The notes below the pieces were generated by a model. The model was not told where the DNA came from, ran no database searches, and saw only the letters and a program-made list of their open reading frames with translations. A stretch of DNA of 64,000 nucleotides from Panicum virgatum (Eukaryota > Streptophyta > Magnoliopsida > Poales > Poaceae): the NCBI RefSeq assembly GCF_016808335.1, contig NC_053148.1, forward strand, positions 2,547,001 through 2,611,000. Reading direction: 5' to 3'. A program made the translations under genes and the position numbers. The stretch's first letter is position 1. Each line of letters starts with the position of its first letter. Shown here piece by piece: positions 1 to 11,547 of the stretch.

Positions 1-1008
1 TTGGAGACGGGCCCCAGCGACGGTCAACATCATCATTCATCAGAGTGGTTGGGAGAAGAGGCCTGCAGGGCATGCATGCACTGACCACTGATGCTCTTCT
101 CTCTCTCTCTCTCTCATATGATTCATATCATATGCAGACAGACACAAGCAAGAAAGAACCAGCCTTGAGCCACTCCTGCCTGCACTACCTGCATGCAGAC
201 AGCTCCGAGAGAAAGAGGAGATGGATGCATGGCAATAACCTCAACTCACTTGCCCTTGCAGTGCAAAGTGATGGCTCTCTCAGTCCTAGGATGTACTAGT
301 GCTGCTGCCTCTATCACCATAGCTTGGCTTCTCTGCAACTGTGCTGCTAGACACCCTCTTTCCAGCTTTGGATTTCTTATTCATTCCCATCCTTGTCCTC
401 GTGTGTGCCACCATTAGTCAGACTCACATAACGAGGAGGGAACAATCCTGCTCGCAAATATTCTTAGCGCTCCCTAACTTACCGAGAGGGGGCCGGGGTT
501 AATGGTAACCATCCAATCGACCCCTGTCAGTTCAGACAAGAAGCCAGCTGCCTGTAGAGCGAGAACACGCCACAGAACTTGTACGCAGTGCGTGTTCGTT
601 CAGAGATACGCGCACAAAATAAAAGGAAAACTCTGGGACAGACAAAATTACCATAGGTTACTTGCAGGCAAGTGATGACAAGTACTGCACTGCGCTGCAC
701 TGTTGTTTGGAACTGATCGAACTGTCTCTCTTCCTAATTGAATCCCTAAAAATTTCACATGTGCCGAACAAAAGTTTCGGAATGCGTTTGAGTTTGTGCA
801 AGAAGGGAGTTCGTACGGGACTACTCGATCTCGTGAGGTTGGTCGCGCGGTCAAGACACTTTTGCTGCCGATCGAGGAACTGATCTGAATCTGATCCCTG
901 CGCCCTCGTTTTCAGCACTTGTGTACACGCACGAGCCGCAGCACGTATGACGTCTGTGTACACGACGCCGAAGTACGTACCAGTACGAGTACACAGGAGC
1001 TCTCTAGC
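1..1008. other. intergenic, no gene supported
   Basis: No open frame here has coding character or a recognisable domain. A CT-rich run and several CATATG/GCATGC palindromes lie at about 90-140. The stretch may be part of an untranslated leader or a promoter of a gene outside the window, but nothing shows this. Confidence 0.5.
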
Positions 1009-1011
1009 TAA

Positions 1012-1243
1012 GGGGTGTTTAGTTGGTGAAAAAGTTTGGGTTTTGGTACTGTAGCACATTTCGTTGTTATTTGACAATTAATGTCTAATTATGAACTAAT
1101 TATTTTTAAAAGATTCATCTCGTCGTAATCAGTTAAATTATATAATTAGTTATTTTTTAACTATATTTAATACTTCATATATGTGTTTAAAGATTTGATG
1201 TGACGGATACTGTATGAATTTTTTTTTTGAACTAAACAACCCC
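1012..1243. mobile_element. Tourist-like (PIF/Harbinger) MITE, TAA target duplication
   Basis: A 232 bp AT-rich element starts GGGGTGTTTAGTT and ends AACTAAACAACCCC, an imperfect terminal inverted repeat. It is flanked on both sides by TAA (1009-1011 and 1244-1246), the 3-bp target duplication typical of PIF/Harbinger elements. It has no coding capacity. Its interior resembles the larger elements near 15.5 kb and 60.5 kb (GTACTGTAGCAC and TTCATCTCGTCG motifs). Confidence 0.85.
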
Positions 1244-1246
1244 TAA

Positions 1247-1969
1247 GCACTGACAGCAACATTCTTTTCAGTACGTCTTTTTCTTCTCCTTCAGAGATCG
1301 TCAGATCGACGATCGATCTGCTACGACGACTGACGTTCTGATGAGTTCTGACACTTCATCTGTCAGGGGACCGGCAGTGTAGCCGTCGTGCGCCTGCTGC
1401 CAGCGCAGTGCATAGTCGTTGACCGATCCATCCACACCGGCGTGGAACGGACGTACACGTACGACGACGACGTATCGATGGATGAGCTCTCGGCCGGGTG
1501 TTTGAAATACTGCTGCTGCTACCAAGTACGCCTACGTAAAGGTGAAAGGGACCCGGGAAATTTATACTGTAACCATCTTGTCGGACATGTGCATGGACCG
1601 ACCGGCCGACGACGACGTGGATCGACCGGCCGGGCGGGCCGGGGGGTGAGAGCGAAAGGAAGCAGACGTCGCCGTCGCTGCTCGCGGTCGCGGCCATGGC
1701 GTGGCGTGGCGAGTCATCAGGCAGTGACTGGTTACAGGTACCCCCTCCTCCTTCAGCAGTCAGAGGTTGATCGAGCACTCGCATGCGGGGAGAGAGAGAG
1801 AGGGCAGGGGGAGATCTATCTATGTCGGACCAGATCTCTCCTCTGGGATCGCATCGCACATGGTCATCGATCGCTGACAGACCGACCTGGTCGTTGTTCG
1901 ATTCACCGTCTTCTTCTCTTTTTGGGAGAGTAACTAGCTAGCTAGTGTTCATCTTTTGGATGGAATTGA
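1247..1969. other. intergenic, GC-rich, no gene supported
   Basis: Moderately GC-rich sequence with CGACGACG-like and AGAGAGAG runs. Overlapping frames on both strands are compositional artefacts without a domain or a conserved start context. I see nothing else in it. Confidence 0.45.
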
Positions 1970-2866
1970 GGGTTTGTTTGGCAGAGCTCCGACTTCTCTA
2001 AAAACAGCTCCGGCTTCGGCTCATCTGGTGGAGTGTTTTTTCTGGTGGAGCTGGAGCCATTTTGGAGAACGTTTGGCAAAACGGCTTCACTCTATTTTCA
2101 TAAATGAATTGAAGATGTCAAATGTCTAATATGCCCTTAGCTATTTTTTTATTGTTTCTCACTTTCTTTTTTGTTTTGTTTTCGTTCCTCCATTCTTGCG
2201 CTTCCATCCACCTCGCCTCGTGCCTCCGCCCACCTCCCGCTGGCGGCAGCACCATCCCGTGCCGCCTCCTCCCGCCGCAGGTGGCCTCGGGCGCGACTAC
2301 TCCTCTCGCCGCCGGTGGCCTCGAGCGCGGCTCCTCCTCCCGCTGGCGGCGGCGGCCTCTGCCCGCGCCGCCTCCTCCCGCCGGCGCCGGCCTCCACCCG
2401 CACCTCCACCTCCCGCCACCGGCTCGCCTCCTGCCTCGACCTGCCCCGCCGCCGGACGGCCTTCCGCCCCGCCTTGCCGCGAGCTCCCGCCGCCGGACGG
2501 CCTCCCAGGGTGCGAGAGCCCGCCTTGCCTTGTTGTGACTTCCCGCCGTCGGCCGGCCTCCCGCTCTGCCGTGCCGCGAGCTCCCGCCGCCAGCCGGCCT
2601 CCCGCACTGCCCCGTCCGGTCGCCGCGAGGAGGCTCCGTGCGCGAAGAGGCGCAGCGCGCACGGTGGGGGGCAAGATGGTCTTGGACCGCAGGCCTGATG
2701 GAGGAGCCGCCCGAAGCCACGTTTTCGTGGCTTCACCTCCTCTGTGGAAGCCGGCGCTGGCTCCAGATGCAGCTCCATCCATGAAGCTGCTGCAAAAACA
2801 TTCGTTTGGGAGGGCTTCGCCTGGAACCGGGCAAGAGGCCGCCCAAGAAGCCCTCCCAAATAGGGC
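1970..2866. mobile_element. GC-rich inverted-repeat element, probable non-autonomous DNA transposon
   Basis: The left end (GGGTTTGTTTGGCAGAGCTCC) and the inverted right end (GCCCTATTTGGGAGGGCTTC) share 11 of 14 bases in their TTTGGNAGNGCTNC core. Between them lies a very GC-rich, CCGCC-repetitive core at about 2210-2700. The right end also forms a hairpin: 14-bp perfect arms at 2805-2818 and 2847-2860 with a 28-base loop. No clear target duplication was found, so the boundaries are approximate. The long frames in the core lie on both strands and have no domain, so I do not call a gene. Confidence 0.5.
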
Positions 2867-3224
2867 ATCAGAATGCACGAGAAGAGACAATCTGTTGTAC
2901 TTTTTTATATCAGCACAGCAGAAAGATTTTTGGGTTTTGCTGTCAGATACGTTACCTGGGCGTGAGTTACAATGAAGTACCGTTTGATCGGATCAAAGTG
3001 TGCATGGTCGATGGAATTAGTCCTGTAGTATCAACGCCTGGCAAAGTGTAGTATAAACTTGTATTCCATTGGGTCGGACCGACTACTAGTAAACCTTCGA
3101 GGACACCTGACTTTATGTATATAACTATATATCTATATAATTGTGCTTGTTGTCTGTTTGCATCAGGTCAGCTCGCATAGTCTTCTTAGAGCTAGTATTT
3201 TACATCAGCATAGCTGCAGGTATG
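2867..3224. other. intergenic, nothing recognised
   Basis: AT-moderate sequence between two transposable elements. No gene, RNA or repeat is recognised. Confidence 0.4.
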
Positions 3225-3226
3225 TA

Positions 3227-3488
3227 CTCTCTCCGTCCCAAAATAAATGCACATTTCGCACTTCGAGAAATCAAACACTTTAAAGTTTGACCAAATATAT
3301 ATTAAAACAATATTAACAATTATAATACTAAACAAATATCATTAAATTAATCACATCATATATTTTCATGACAAACTTATTTAGAGACACAAATATTAAT
3401 ATTATTTTTTATATATACAGTCAAACTTAAAATTTGTTGACTTTTCAAAATACGATATGAGCATTTATTTATTTTGGAACGGAGGGAG
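3227..3488. mobile_element. Stowaway MITE (Tc1/mariner type)
   Basis: A 262 bp AT-rich element begins CTCTCTCCGTCCCAAAATA and ends TATTTTGGAACGGAGGGAG, the classic Stowaway terminal inverted repeat. The dinucleotide TA flanks both ends (3225-3226 and 3489-3490), as expected for mariner-type insertion. It has no coding capacity. Confidence 0.93.
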
Positions 3489-3490
3489 TA

Positions 3491-4678
3491 TAGTCGTCGG
3501 GGATCAAACGACTCCTGAGTCTGATTCTCTTCTCTTTTTTTAGGAGAAAAAAAGAAGAGAAGAGAAGGGTTCCTTGGCTAGTCCCATACGGATATGCCCT
3601 GGAAAATTCAACGTGCGGTCACCACGCGTAACCGTGTCAACGGGCGAATGAATGAAGCGTGCAAGGTAGCAATTGAGTCGGTCTGCATGCACACCACACT
3701 GTATAGGCCCCCCCCCCCCCTCAAACCGTGTTCGGCTGGTGGGTAGGACTCCAGCCCTACAGTAATTTCCTCTCACACCACTCCAGCCTCCAGCTAGGTA
3801 ACAGTATTTTTCTCTCACACCACTCCAGCTGCAGCCTGCCGAACGCGGTCCAGAGCCATGACGATCCTTGAAGAAAACCTAGCCGAACAGCATGGAAATT
3901 CGGTAGTAATTTGGTGTAGTGGTTGCAAATAGGTGACACGAAATAGTAAGAGAACTGGTACTACTAGCAGGCCTCTCTCTGCTATGGAGAATTGGAGATG
4001 ATGGATTGAAAGTGTTGTTGAATGAAACCTCTCCGACACAGACACCGTCACGCAACCCTGGTCCCCGATCGAGCATTGTGTGACTGTGTCGTTGCTCTAG
4101 AATTTTATAACGACGACGACCGTGACGATGAGGACGAGGGGTGGGTCTCGCCTCGCCCGCCCGCGAGTGGCACTGCCACCGCCACTGCCGGCCATCCTCG
4201 GCTCGGGTGCGGGCGCGGCATGCATGCGCTGCGCTGCGCACGCATGGCCGCCCGCCCCCGGCCGGCCGCGCGCCACGGCAACACGACGCACCGCGCGCGT
4301 GCAGTGGCAGCGCGAGGCTCGCCAGCGCCAGCGCCTGCGCGCTCCCGTCTTTTGGCCGTCCCATCCCATCCCCAGCTGCTGCTGCTGCTCTCTCTCTCTA
4401 TAGCTGTTGCGCGCCATACCTTCCCAACTGTTGCTGCCTCGAAAAGGCGCCAGGTGCACGTGTGACCCTGAGGCCCCTGACCACCACCACGCACACCGCC
4501 CACGCACTCCCTCCCCCTCTCTCTCTCTACCCCCTCGCCTCTATCTCTCACATCACACATATCACACCCACACACATCGCATCACACGTCACATCTCTCT
4601 CTACCTCTTCCTGCAATTGCATCTCCCTCTCTCTCTAGGCTAGCTCGATGCATGGATGGAGGCCCGGCCTCATCAGCA
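3491..4678. other. intergenic; small foldback and pyrimidine-rich leader-like stretch
   Basis: A C run ends at 3720. At about 3725-3850 a foldback of roughly 125 bp has ends CCGTGTTCGGC and GCCGAACGCGG and holds a direct repeat TCTCACACCACTCCAGC (about 3771 and 3813). From about 4370 to 4640 the plus strand is rich in CTCTCT and CACA runs, like a grass 5' untranslated leader. It is followed by an ATG at 4652. The short frame from that ATG is interrupted by the hAT element at 4687 and matches no family known to me. Confidence 0.4.
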
Positions 4679-4686
4679 GCTCCTCC

Positions 4687-6571
4687 CAAGGTTCACAATT
4701 TCGACGGAATTTCGGCGAAATTCCGGAAAAAATTCCGTTTCCGCTAGTTACCGGGAAGAGAAATTTCGCTACTTTTCGGTGAATTTCGTTTCGAAATTCA
4801 AAAATTTAAAAAAATTTGTAAAAAAAATATGAAAAAATTATGATAAAAAACTAGGTGCATTTTTGAGCGACTATCACTTGAAATCGTTCAAATATAAGTT
4901 GATTTGATTGGTTAAAATCACTAAATGAGTTCGGACCCGTTAACGATGAGTGGACCCGTTAACCCGTTAACAAGGTATACCTTATCTGCTCGTCAGCGTG
5001 AGGGGTGACGGTCGCCCGAGCTCTTTTTTCCCCACCACGGTCTCCTCTCTGGTCCCCTCCGCCGCCGGCGGCGATTTTCGCCTCCCCGCACCGAAATTTC
5101 GGCGGAAAGGCGGCGAAATCCGGGCGGGGTGTAGCGGATACCGTTCCCTGGAGACGCTGTCGGAATGGATCCGTAATCCGGGCGGATTTCGGTGCGGTTT
5201 CGGCGGAAAACCGGTGAAACCGACCGGATTTCGCCTCGGCTCCGGGAACTAAGGTATGAGAAGGTTTTTTTTATGTTGATGCTTGTTGATGTCGATCTAA
5301 GTTAGTTGATTTGAGATTCTAGAGACCAAGTGACATAGAAAGCATAGAAAAAATCAGTTAGTTGATATGTATGACTTTTTTCATGTTAGTCTCAATGTAT
5401 GAATTGGTAGTTTTAATGAATTGTTAGTTTATGTGATATTCATGGGTTGTTAGTAGGTATTCATCAAAAAGAACATGAGTTGCTACTTCATGTGTTATTC
5501 ATGAACTTACACCTTACTATTTTTCTGTAATTGTAGGACAATGCCAGACCTAGTGTGGGAGCATGGCCAAAAGATCAGGGGTGGTTTCAAATGCAAGTAT
5601 TGCAGGGAGGAGAAGAGTGGGGGAGGAGCAACAAGGTTCAAAGAGCATTTGGCATATAGGGGGAAAGATGTGAAGGACTGCCCTTCGGTTCCAGCCGAAG
5701 TTAAGGCCTTCTTTAGTGAGCAGTTGGACAGGAACAAGGCTAGAGCTAAAGCAAGGGCCCGAGAAAAGCTGCTGAGGGACCAATCTGCCCGAGAAAGCAT
5801 TGCCTTATTTGGATTATCACGGCTACCTACCATATGGAGCTCCACAGTTGCAACATCACCCACCTACGTACGTGTATTTGCCACCAACAGACGAGCCGTA
5901 TGAGGGACCACCGGGAGAGAGATTTGAGGACTGAAGAATGCAGGTACTTATCCTATCAACAGAAATTATCTATACGTTTTGCTTCCTCTACTTATTTAAT
6001 TTATTTCACATAAATATTTAAATGCAGAGAATATGCTACATGGATTATTCTGGACTATGCCTTTGCCTCTTTTGTATCTTTGGATTGTAATAATTCTAAT
6101 GGACTTTGGATGTATTGCGTTCTATGTGTGGACTTTGGACATGAGTTATGTGTAATAATTGTAATGGACTTTGGATGTATTACGTTGTATGTGTGGACTT
6201 TGGACATGAGTTATGTGTTAAATGGTGTATTTGTCATTGTTTTGTGGAGTTATATATATGTTATGCATTATAAACTGTCAATATACACATAATCAGGGGA
6301 AATTTTGCCAAAATTTTCAATTTTTCCATATGTACACATCATTTTCTGTTAATTTGCATCATTTTACGGTGACAAAACCGAAATTTCGGTCAAAATTACC
6401 GAAATTCCGGTCGGAAAAAACCGAAATTCCGGTCGGAATGCAACGAAATTTCGTTTTTCGAATTCAAAAACCCATTTCGGTCGGAATTACCGAAATTTAG
6501 CGAAATTTCGCCCGGAATTCCGTTTCCGCCGGATGGCGGGATTCGGTCCAAAAACGAAAAGGAGAACCCTG
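4687..6571. mobile_element. hAT transposon (internally degraded) with 8-bp target duplication
   Basis: This 1885 bp element is bounded by an exact 8-bp duplication GCTCCTCC (4679-4686 and 6572-6579), the hallmark of hAT insertion. Its ends, CAAGGTTC and the inverted right end CAGGGTTC, match at seven of eight bases. Both ends are packed with short CCGAAATTTCGG-like motifs (about 4700-4800 and 6370-6530). Such subterminal repeats are usual hAT transposase-binding sites, though binding here is inferred. The interior has a GC-rich segment (about 5000-5260) and one BED zinc-finger exon. The catalytic hAT transposase and dimerisation domain are missing, so it cannot be autonomous. Confidence 0.88.
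5541..5934 (+). pseudogene. BED-type zinc-finger exon of the hAT element, frameshifted
   Basis: The frame starts at an ATG four bases after a good splice acceptor (TTGTAG/GACA). Its first 60 residues carry a BED-like zinc finger: a CKYC pair at about residues 18-21, then HLA and DC further on, ahead of a Lys/Arg/Ala-rich helix. Such fingers head many hAT-derived plant proteins and bind DNA. At 5805-5806 the coding phase changes. Downstream of one surplus T, the +1 frame reads a Tyr/Pro-rich tail (YLDYHGYLPYGAP) that stays open to a stop at 5932, while the original frame yields an unrelated tail. I read this as a 1-base insertion. No catalytic domain follows; a possible donor (GCAG/GTAC) lies at about 5942. 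Function, if any, is lost or limited to DNA binding. Confidence 0.75.
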
Positions 6572-6579
6572 GCTCCTCC

Positions 6580-7216
6580 ACGATCCTGCTTCTTTCAATT
6601 CCTCATCAGGCGGCCCATACCATACCTGCGGCTGCATCCATGCCGTCCATGCCTGGTAATTGCCACTGGGCGATAGGCATCAGCCACTGCCACTGTTCCT
6701 TGCATCAGCCTCGAACTCGGCGCTCGGCTGCCTGCCTTGCCTCCCTCCCCGTCGGCGTCGCCGTTGCAGTAAAAGAAAGCCGGGCAGGCAGAGCGACCCG
6801 CAGATCGTGGCATGCCATGCCATGCCATGCATGCGGCCACTGGAATCATTTGCCCCCCTCCCTCCCTCTCGCTCGCTTGCATCTGCATGCATGCGGCTGA
6901 TGCCTGCCTGCGGCTGCGATGCAACGAGAGAGCAGGCAGGCAGGCCCTGCTGCCCACTGTGACCCAGTCCCTCCCAACCGTGCATGCATGCCACAGTGCC
7001 TCGTGCTTCCGGAGCAGCACGCACCAACTGCGTGCCGCAGGACGATCCACAAGGAAATTCATGCTCGGATCGGATGCAAACTATGCTCGATCGATCGCTC
7101 GGCAGATCGGGCAGGCGCGGCTTTTCATCATATCAGAGGCGCCGTTGTTTAATAATGGTTAGGCATGCACGCATTGTTGGTTAAACATCGAGAGAATACT
7201 GTTGTTGTATCAGCCG
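6580..7216. other. intergenic, CATGC-rich, no gene supported
   Basis: GC-moderate sequence with many CATGC/GCATGCATGC repeats at about 6800-6900 and 6980-6990. CATGCATG resembles RY motifs, but the density here looks like simple-sequence bias. Overlapping frames on both strands have no domain. Confidence 0.4.
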
Positions 7217-7219
7217 TAA

Positions 7220-7647
7220 GAGCATCTCCAAGAGTTTGGCAAATCGAGTTGTCATATTTGATTTTTGACAAAAACGTTAAAAATACTCCTCCAACAGTTT
7301 GGCAAAAGACTTGGCAATTTTTGGCAACTTGGGAAAAACCAGCCTCCAGCGCGTAAATATACGCGCGCGGCGCGCGGTTGGCATCGTGCTTTCTAGTCAG
7401 GTGGGAGGGTGAAAAAAGAAATAAATAACAAAGAAGGGTTCCTGATTTAAGTTTTCAAGAAGTGGAAGGACATAAATATAATTTTGTTTCTCTCTCAGGG
7501 TTCCTGATGTAAGATAGATCTGGATTTGGCAAGTGAATTATGCCAAACTGTTGGAGATAAGTTCTTTTTTTACTTGGCATATCTTTTTAGAAGTTAACAA
7601 AACACAAAATATGCCAACTAAAATATGGCAAATTCTTGGAGATGCTC
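7220..7647. mobile_element. PIF/Harbinger MITE with GAGCATCTCC ends and TAA duplication
   Basis: A 428 bp element has ends GAGCATCTCCAAGAGTTTGGC and the inverse of ...AATTCTTGGAGATGCTC. TAA flanks both sides (7217-7219 and 7648-7650). The interior contains several TTTGGCAA motifs and no coding region. A second element with the same terminal motif lies at 57432-57716. Confidence 0.87.
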
Positions 7648-7650
7648 TAA

Positions 7651-9866
7651 GTAAATCCATCCAATGCAAACTAGTGTTGAACAACTCCTGGTAATATTAT
7701 ATGACTTGGGCAAAAGAAAAAAAAAGTTTCCTAGCTGTTACCCAAGCATGCACATTTTCTAAGCACCTCTATCGATCGCACATGCCACTAGAGTTAAGTT
7801 GGAAGACCTACATATACCATTACCCCTAAAGTTCTCTACCTCATGAACTTTCACATGGCCGGCCCTGGAGTAGGTATTAATCAATCCGGATTCGTGCTAG
7901 ACAAGGTCATCATCCTATATACCCGCGGGTGTTTTCGGAATTTTTTGACAATTTCTTTAAATAAATTTATTTTCTAGAAAAAGGATATTTTAACCCCCTC
8001 CCCCCCCCCCCCCCCCACTCCACCCAAACGGCCCAACCTATGAGCAAGGAAGCTAGACATGGTGAAAATTATTGACAAAGACCCTAGCTAGCTTTGGAAG
8101 GAAATCTAAAATTTATAGACATGAAATCCGGTCGAATCAAATAAAGATTTTAGTAGAGATACTTATAAAGCACAATGACAGGCTCAATTAATGAAATTCT
8201 AATTAAGTAATTGGTTATAATACAAAGCATAGAAGAAGCTAGATTCTATCGATATTTTTTCTAGCTCTAATGGTTTACAATACAAAGCCTGCACACGGTA
8301 ATAAATCTCTTAGCAACTTTCTACCAAATGAGTTTACTTGACAAAATTTGTATTCCTTTGGTACAGAATCTTTACCAAAATAAAAAAAAAACTGCTGCAT
8401 AAGTATTTTCAAAAAAAGTTGAGCTGGTAGGTTTAAGAGCTTTTGCCAGGTTTTCTACAACAGTTAAGCTTTGCTGCTGTGTATATGGTTGATAAGGTTT
8501 TCTGAAATAATGTCAAAACAATATATAGAAGTGTTTGCCAATAATGTACTTTAGAAATTACTGAACTATTTCCCAAAAAAATTCGTCCGTTCGTCAGAAA
8601 TGTTGAAGGGCGTGTTCCCTAGCTTGCTAGGTAATTATCAACTGAATGTTCACCTGTTAGAGCAAAAAAAGAAAAAGAAACAGTAAATCTCCTAATTGCT
8701 GGAACTAGCACAACTACAGTACAAAAAACGGCAAACACCCAAGCACAATCTGTGTGTATACGCACAAAAAACGGCCGTATCTTTCTACCTCTGTAATCTG
8801 ATTAGTATAACTGTTAATCATCACGGGTTAACTAGTGTCAGACACCCAAGCAAGGCACACCATGGCCCAGAGTCCAAAGAGATCGACCGAGCACAGCTGA
8901 GGCTCCACCTGTGGCGACGACGACGACGACTATTCGACTAATCTCTCCCTCCCGGCTCCATCGATCCGGTTGACACTCGAGACAACATAAAATATAGCAA
9001 GTGTTGCAGCTAGCGTGCGTGCGTGTCACATATGGTGAAGTGCAGTGGTTGCTCATCGCGAGCAGGAGCAGAGAGAGGCCGCCGTCCCCGTTCGCCCGCT
9101 GGTGAAGTGGTTGGCTAGCTAGCTAGCTGCTCGATCATGTGATAGCAGCATCCATCCATCACCTGCTGGCCACGGCGGCCATGGCCACTCCGATCCCCTT
9201 GACACATCTGGGCGCACGGTATGAACAGGCCCAAGAGAAAACAACAACGAACTCGCCCATCACCCCCCATAAAATACGCAGCTCGATCAGCTCCCCGTTT
9301 GATCTCCCTGTAAGTGGTCTCGATCGATCCCAAGCTCGGCTGAGACAAAGAGAAGGACTGATGGAGACAGATTAAACCAATTTTTAAATTTTAAAAGAAG
9401 CTTTGATTGCTTCTGCTGGCAACTAGTACTACTACTACTTCTAATCTCCTCCTCAACCCCTCCTCTCTAGTCTCTACAGATGGATCGATGAAGCAGCAGC
9501 ATCATGCATTGCTCATCAAGTGAAGGTGAAGGTACGGTGAAAGTGAAAGAAAATTAACCGCAGGGATTAACAGTTCCAAAGCAAGCACTAGGGGGAATTA
9601 CACTACTGCAGGCAGGGGTGTTGGGTAATTGACCAGGATATCCATGGCGGACTGATTACACCAAGGAAGAACAACACGGGAACGGAGATGCCGGCGGGTG
9701 ATTACCAGAGGCTGGGAGAGAAATTGGATGGATGGATGACTCTTAGCTAGCTTCGATCGATGGATTGTACCAGCATGCTGCATGCCGATGGCGACGAAGC
9801 GCGCCGGGGCTTGTTCAGTTTGCTTGCTCTCCGCCTCTCCCGCCTTCTTCCATGTCCGGCGATCGA
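7651..9866. other. intergenic and 3' flank of the AHL gene
   Basis: AT-rich sequence with an 18-base C run near 8000. The part from about 9100 to 9866 is probably the 3' untranslated and downstream region of the minus-strand AHL gene. It holds no supported gene. Confidence 0.45.
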
Positions 9867-10853
9867 TCAGTACGGGGCGACGCGGCCGGCGCCGCTGCCG
9901 CCGCTTCCGGGGCCGGCCCACGCGTAGGCGTCGCCGGGGAGCGGGAGGCCGTTCATGAGGCTGTGGGGGAGCTGGTCGGCGAGGGACGGCGGCGGGTGAG
10001 GGTGCCCACCGGCGCCCAATGGAAGCTGCGGAGGCGGCGAGGAGGAGGACTGGCCAGCCAGGCCCTGCGGCGTCTGCTGGTGCGGCGGCGGCTCGTCGTC
10101 CTCGAGGGGGAGGCGCTCGTAGGCGGCGTTGCCGAAGCAGGCGGCCACGATCACGACGGGCCCGGAGGCGACGAGCGGGCCGGCGACCGTGCCGCCCACG
10201 ATCTGGCCCTGGCCGCCGGACAGGTAGACGGTGAGGCCGGTGGCGGCGGGGGGCGCCGGCGGCGGGAGGAAGGAGCCGCAGAGCGAGATGATCTCGAAGC
10301 GGCCGGCGAGGTTGACGACGGCGCCCGGCCCGGCCCCGGGCTGCCGGATGGTGACGTTGGCGACGTTGCCGGCGCCGCTGAGCACGCAGACGCCGACCTG
10401 GCGCCGGCGCGCGAACCCGGCGACGCTGTCGACGACGTCGCAGCCGGCGGCGACCTCCAGGACGTGCGCGCGCAGCGCGCTGGCGCTGTCCCGCGTGATG
10501 ATCACCGGCGGCTTGGGCTTGTTCTTGGACCCCGCGGGGCGGCCCCGGGGGCGCCGCAGCACCACGGGCGGCTGCTGCTGCTGCTCCTCGCCCGCCGCTG
10601 CCAGCTGCTGCTGCTGGTGGTGGTGGTCCGCGCCGGCGTCGCCGCTGCTGCCGTTGCTCCCGGCGCTGTTGATGGTGTTGCTGTCGTCCGCGAGCTCCTG
10701 CTTGGCCGGCGCGGCGCCCATGAGCTGCTCCTGGAAATGCTGGAACGCCGGGTGCTGGCCCGGGAAGTGGTGGGCGAAGGGGTGGAACGGCGGCGGCGGC
10801 GGCGCGAAGTGGTGCCCGCCGCCGTGCGCCGCCGCAGCCGCCACGGGATCCAT
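9867..10853 (-). CDS. AHL: AHL protein: AT-hook plus PPC/DUF296 domain, 328 aa
   Basis: The product is a nuclear, AT-hook DNA-binding protein of the plant AHL family. Members bind the minor groove of AT-rich DNA and oligomerise through the PPC domain to regulate growth and flowering genes. The start chosen is [11 protein letters not shown] longer in-frame extension upstream exists but lacks family similarity and is probably the leader. The protein has a His/Pro/Gln-rich N-terminus, one AT-hook [10 protein letters not shown] at about residues 103-112, and a PPC domain at about 119-245. That domain contains [16 protein letters not shown] and [18 protein letters not shown] Pro/Gly-rich tail ends in VAPY. 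The single type-I hook and lack of introns fit clade A AHLs. No frame damage is seen. The exact orthologue cannot be named from sequence alone. Confidence 0.95.
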   Translation of the reverse strand: MDPVAAAAAHGGGHHFAPPPPPFHPFAHHFPGQHPAFQHFQEQLMGAAPAKQELADDSNTINSAGSNGSSGDAGADHHHQQQQLAAAGEEQQQQPPVVLRRPRGRPAGSKNKPKPPVIITRDSASALRAHVLEVAAGCDVVDSVAGFARRRQVGVCVLSGAGNVANVTIRQPGAGPGAVVNLAGRFEIISLCGSFLPPPAPPAATGLTVYLSGGQGQIVGGTVAGPLVASGPVVIVAACFGNAAYERLPLEDDEPPPHQQTPQGLAGQSSSSPPPQLPLGAGGHPHPPPSLADQLPHSLMNGLPLPGDAYAWAGPGSGGSGAGRVAPY

Positions 10854-11227
10854 CCCACCAGCCGCGCGGCCTCCTCCAATCCAATCCCCAAGCGAGCGAG
10901 CTCCTGGCCGACGAGCAGGCGCGGGACGGTCAAAGGGCCGGGGGAGGCAAGCGGCGGGTTGCCGGCCGGGAGGTGTGGGTGGTCTGGTGCTCTCGTCTCG
11001 TCTCGGTCTCGGGCCGACGACGATGCGCGGGGTGGGGGTGGGGGTTAAGACAAGCGCGTAGATTGGGGGCGGGAGTGGGGCCCACGTGGGTTCCTGGGGG
11101 TAGTCGTCGTCTGTCCGATCCTGATCGCGGCCGCTGGGCTGCTGGTGGTGCCCACGTCTCTCGCTGACATGTCTGATTGCGCTTGCGCCCGGGCCGGGCC
11201 TGGCCGGCCTCTCCTCCCCTACCACTG

Positions 11228-11547
11228 TAAAGTTCAAAATTCTAATTTTTTTCTAACGCCTGTATGAAAACTTAAATTTAGACGGAATAAAAAGCACATT
11301 GCACAGTTTGTCTGTAAATCGCGAGACGAATCTAATGAATCTAACTAGATCGTAATTAGATACTAAATTGCTACAGTAATGCTATAGTAAACAACCTCTA
11401 ATGGCGGATTAATTAGGCTCATTAGATTCGTCTCACAATTTACAGACGAGTTCTGTGATTTATTTTATAATTAGTCTATATTTAGTACTTTAAATATAGA
11501 AAGATGCTCTTTCAAAAACTTTACAAACATGCAACTAAACAAGGTCC
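11228..11547. mobile_element. degenerate Tourist-like MITE upstream of AHL
   Basis: AT-rich sequence with internal complementary stretches: CGAGACGAATCTAATGA at about 11320 and its near-inverse TCATTAGATTCGTCTC at about 11420. It also has a GCTACAGTA motif and a right end AACTAAACAAGGTCC. The left end is diverged and no target duplication is visible. The element lies about 375 bp upstream of the AHL start, in its likely promoter region. Confidence 0.65.

Noticed and set aside
2118..2975. Several frames of 140-260 codons on both strands
   Set aside because: They arise from a GC-rich CCGCC-repetitive transposon core, overlap in several phases, and show no domain.
10854..11237. N-terminal extension of the AHL frame by 128 codons
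   Set aside because: The extension is Pro/Arg-rich without family similarity. AHL proteins usually start shortly before the His/Pro-rich stretch, so it is read as the leader.
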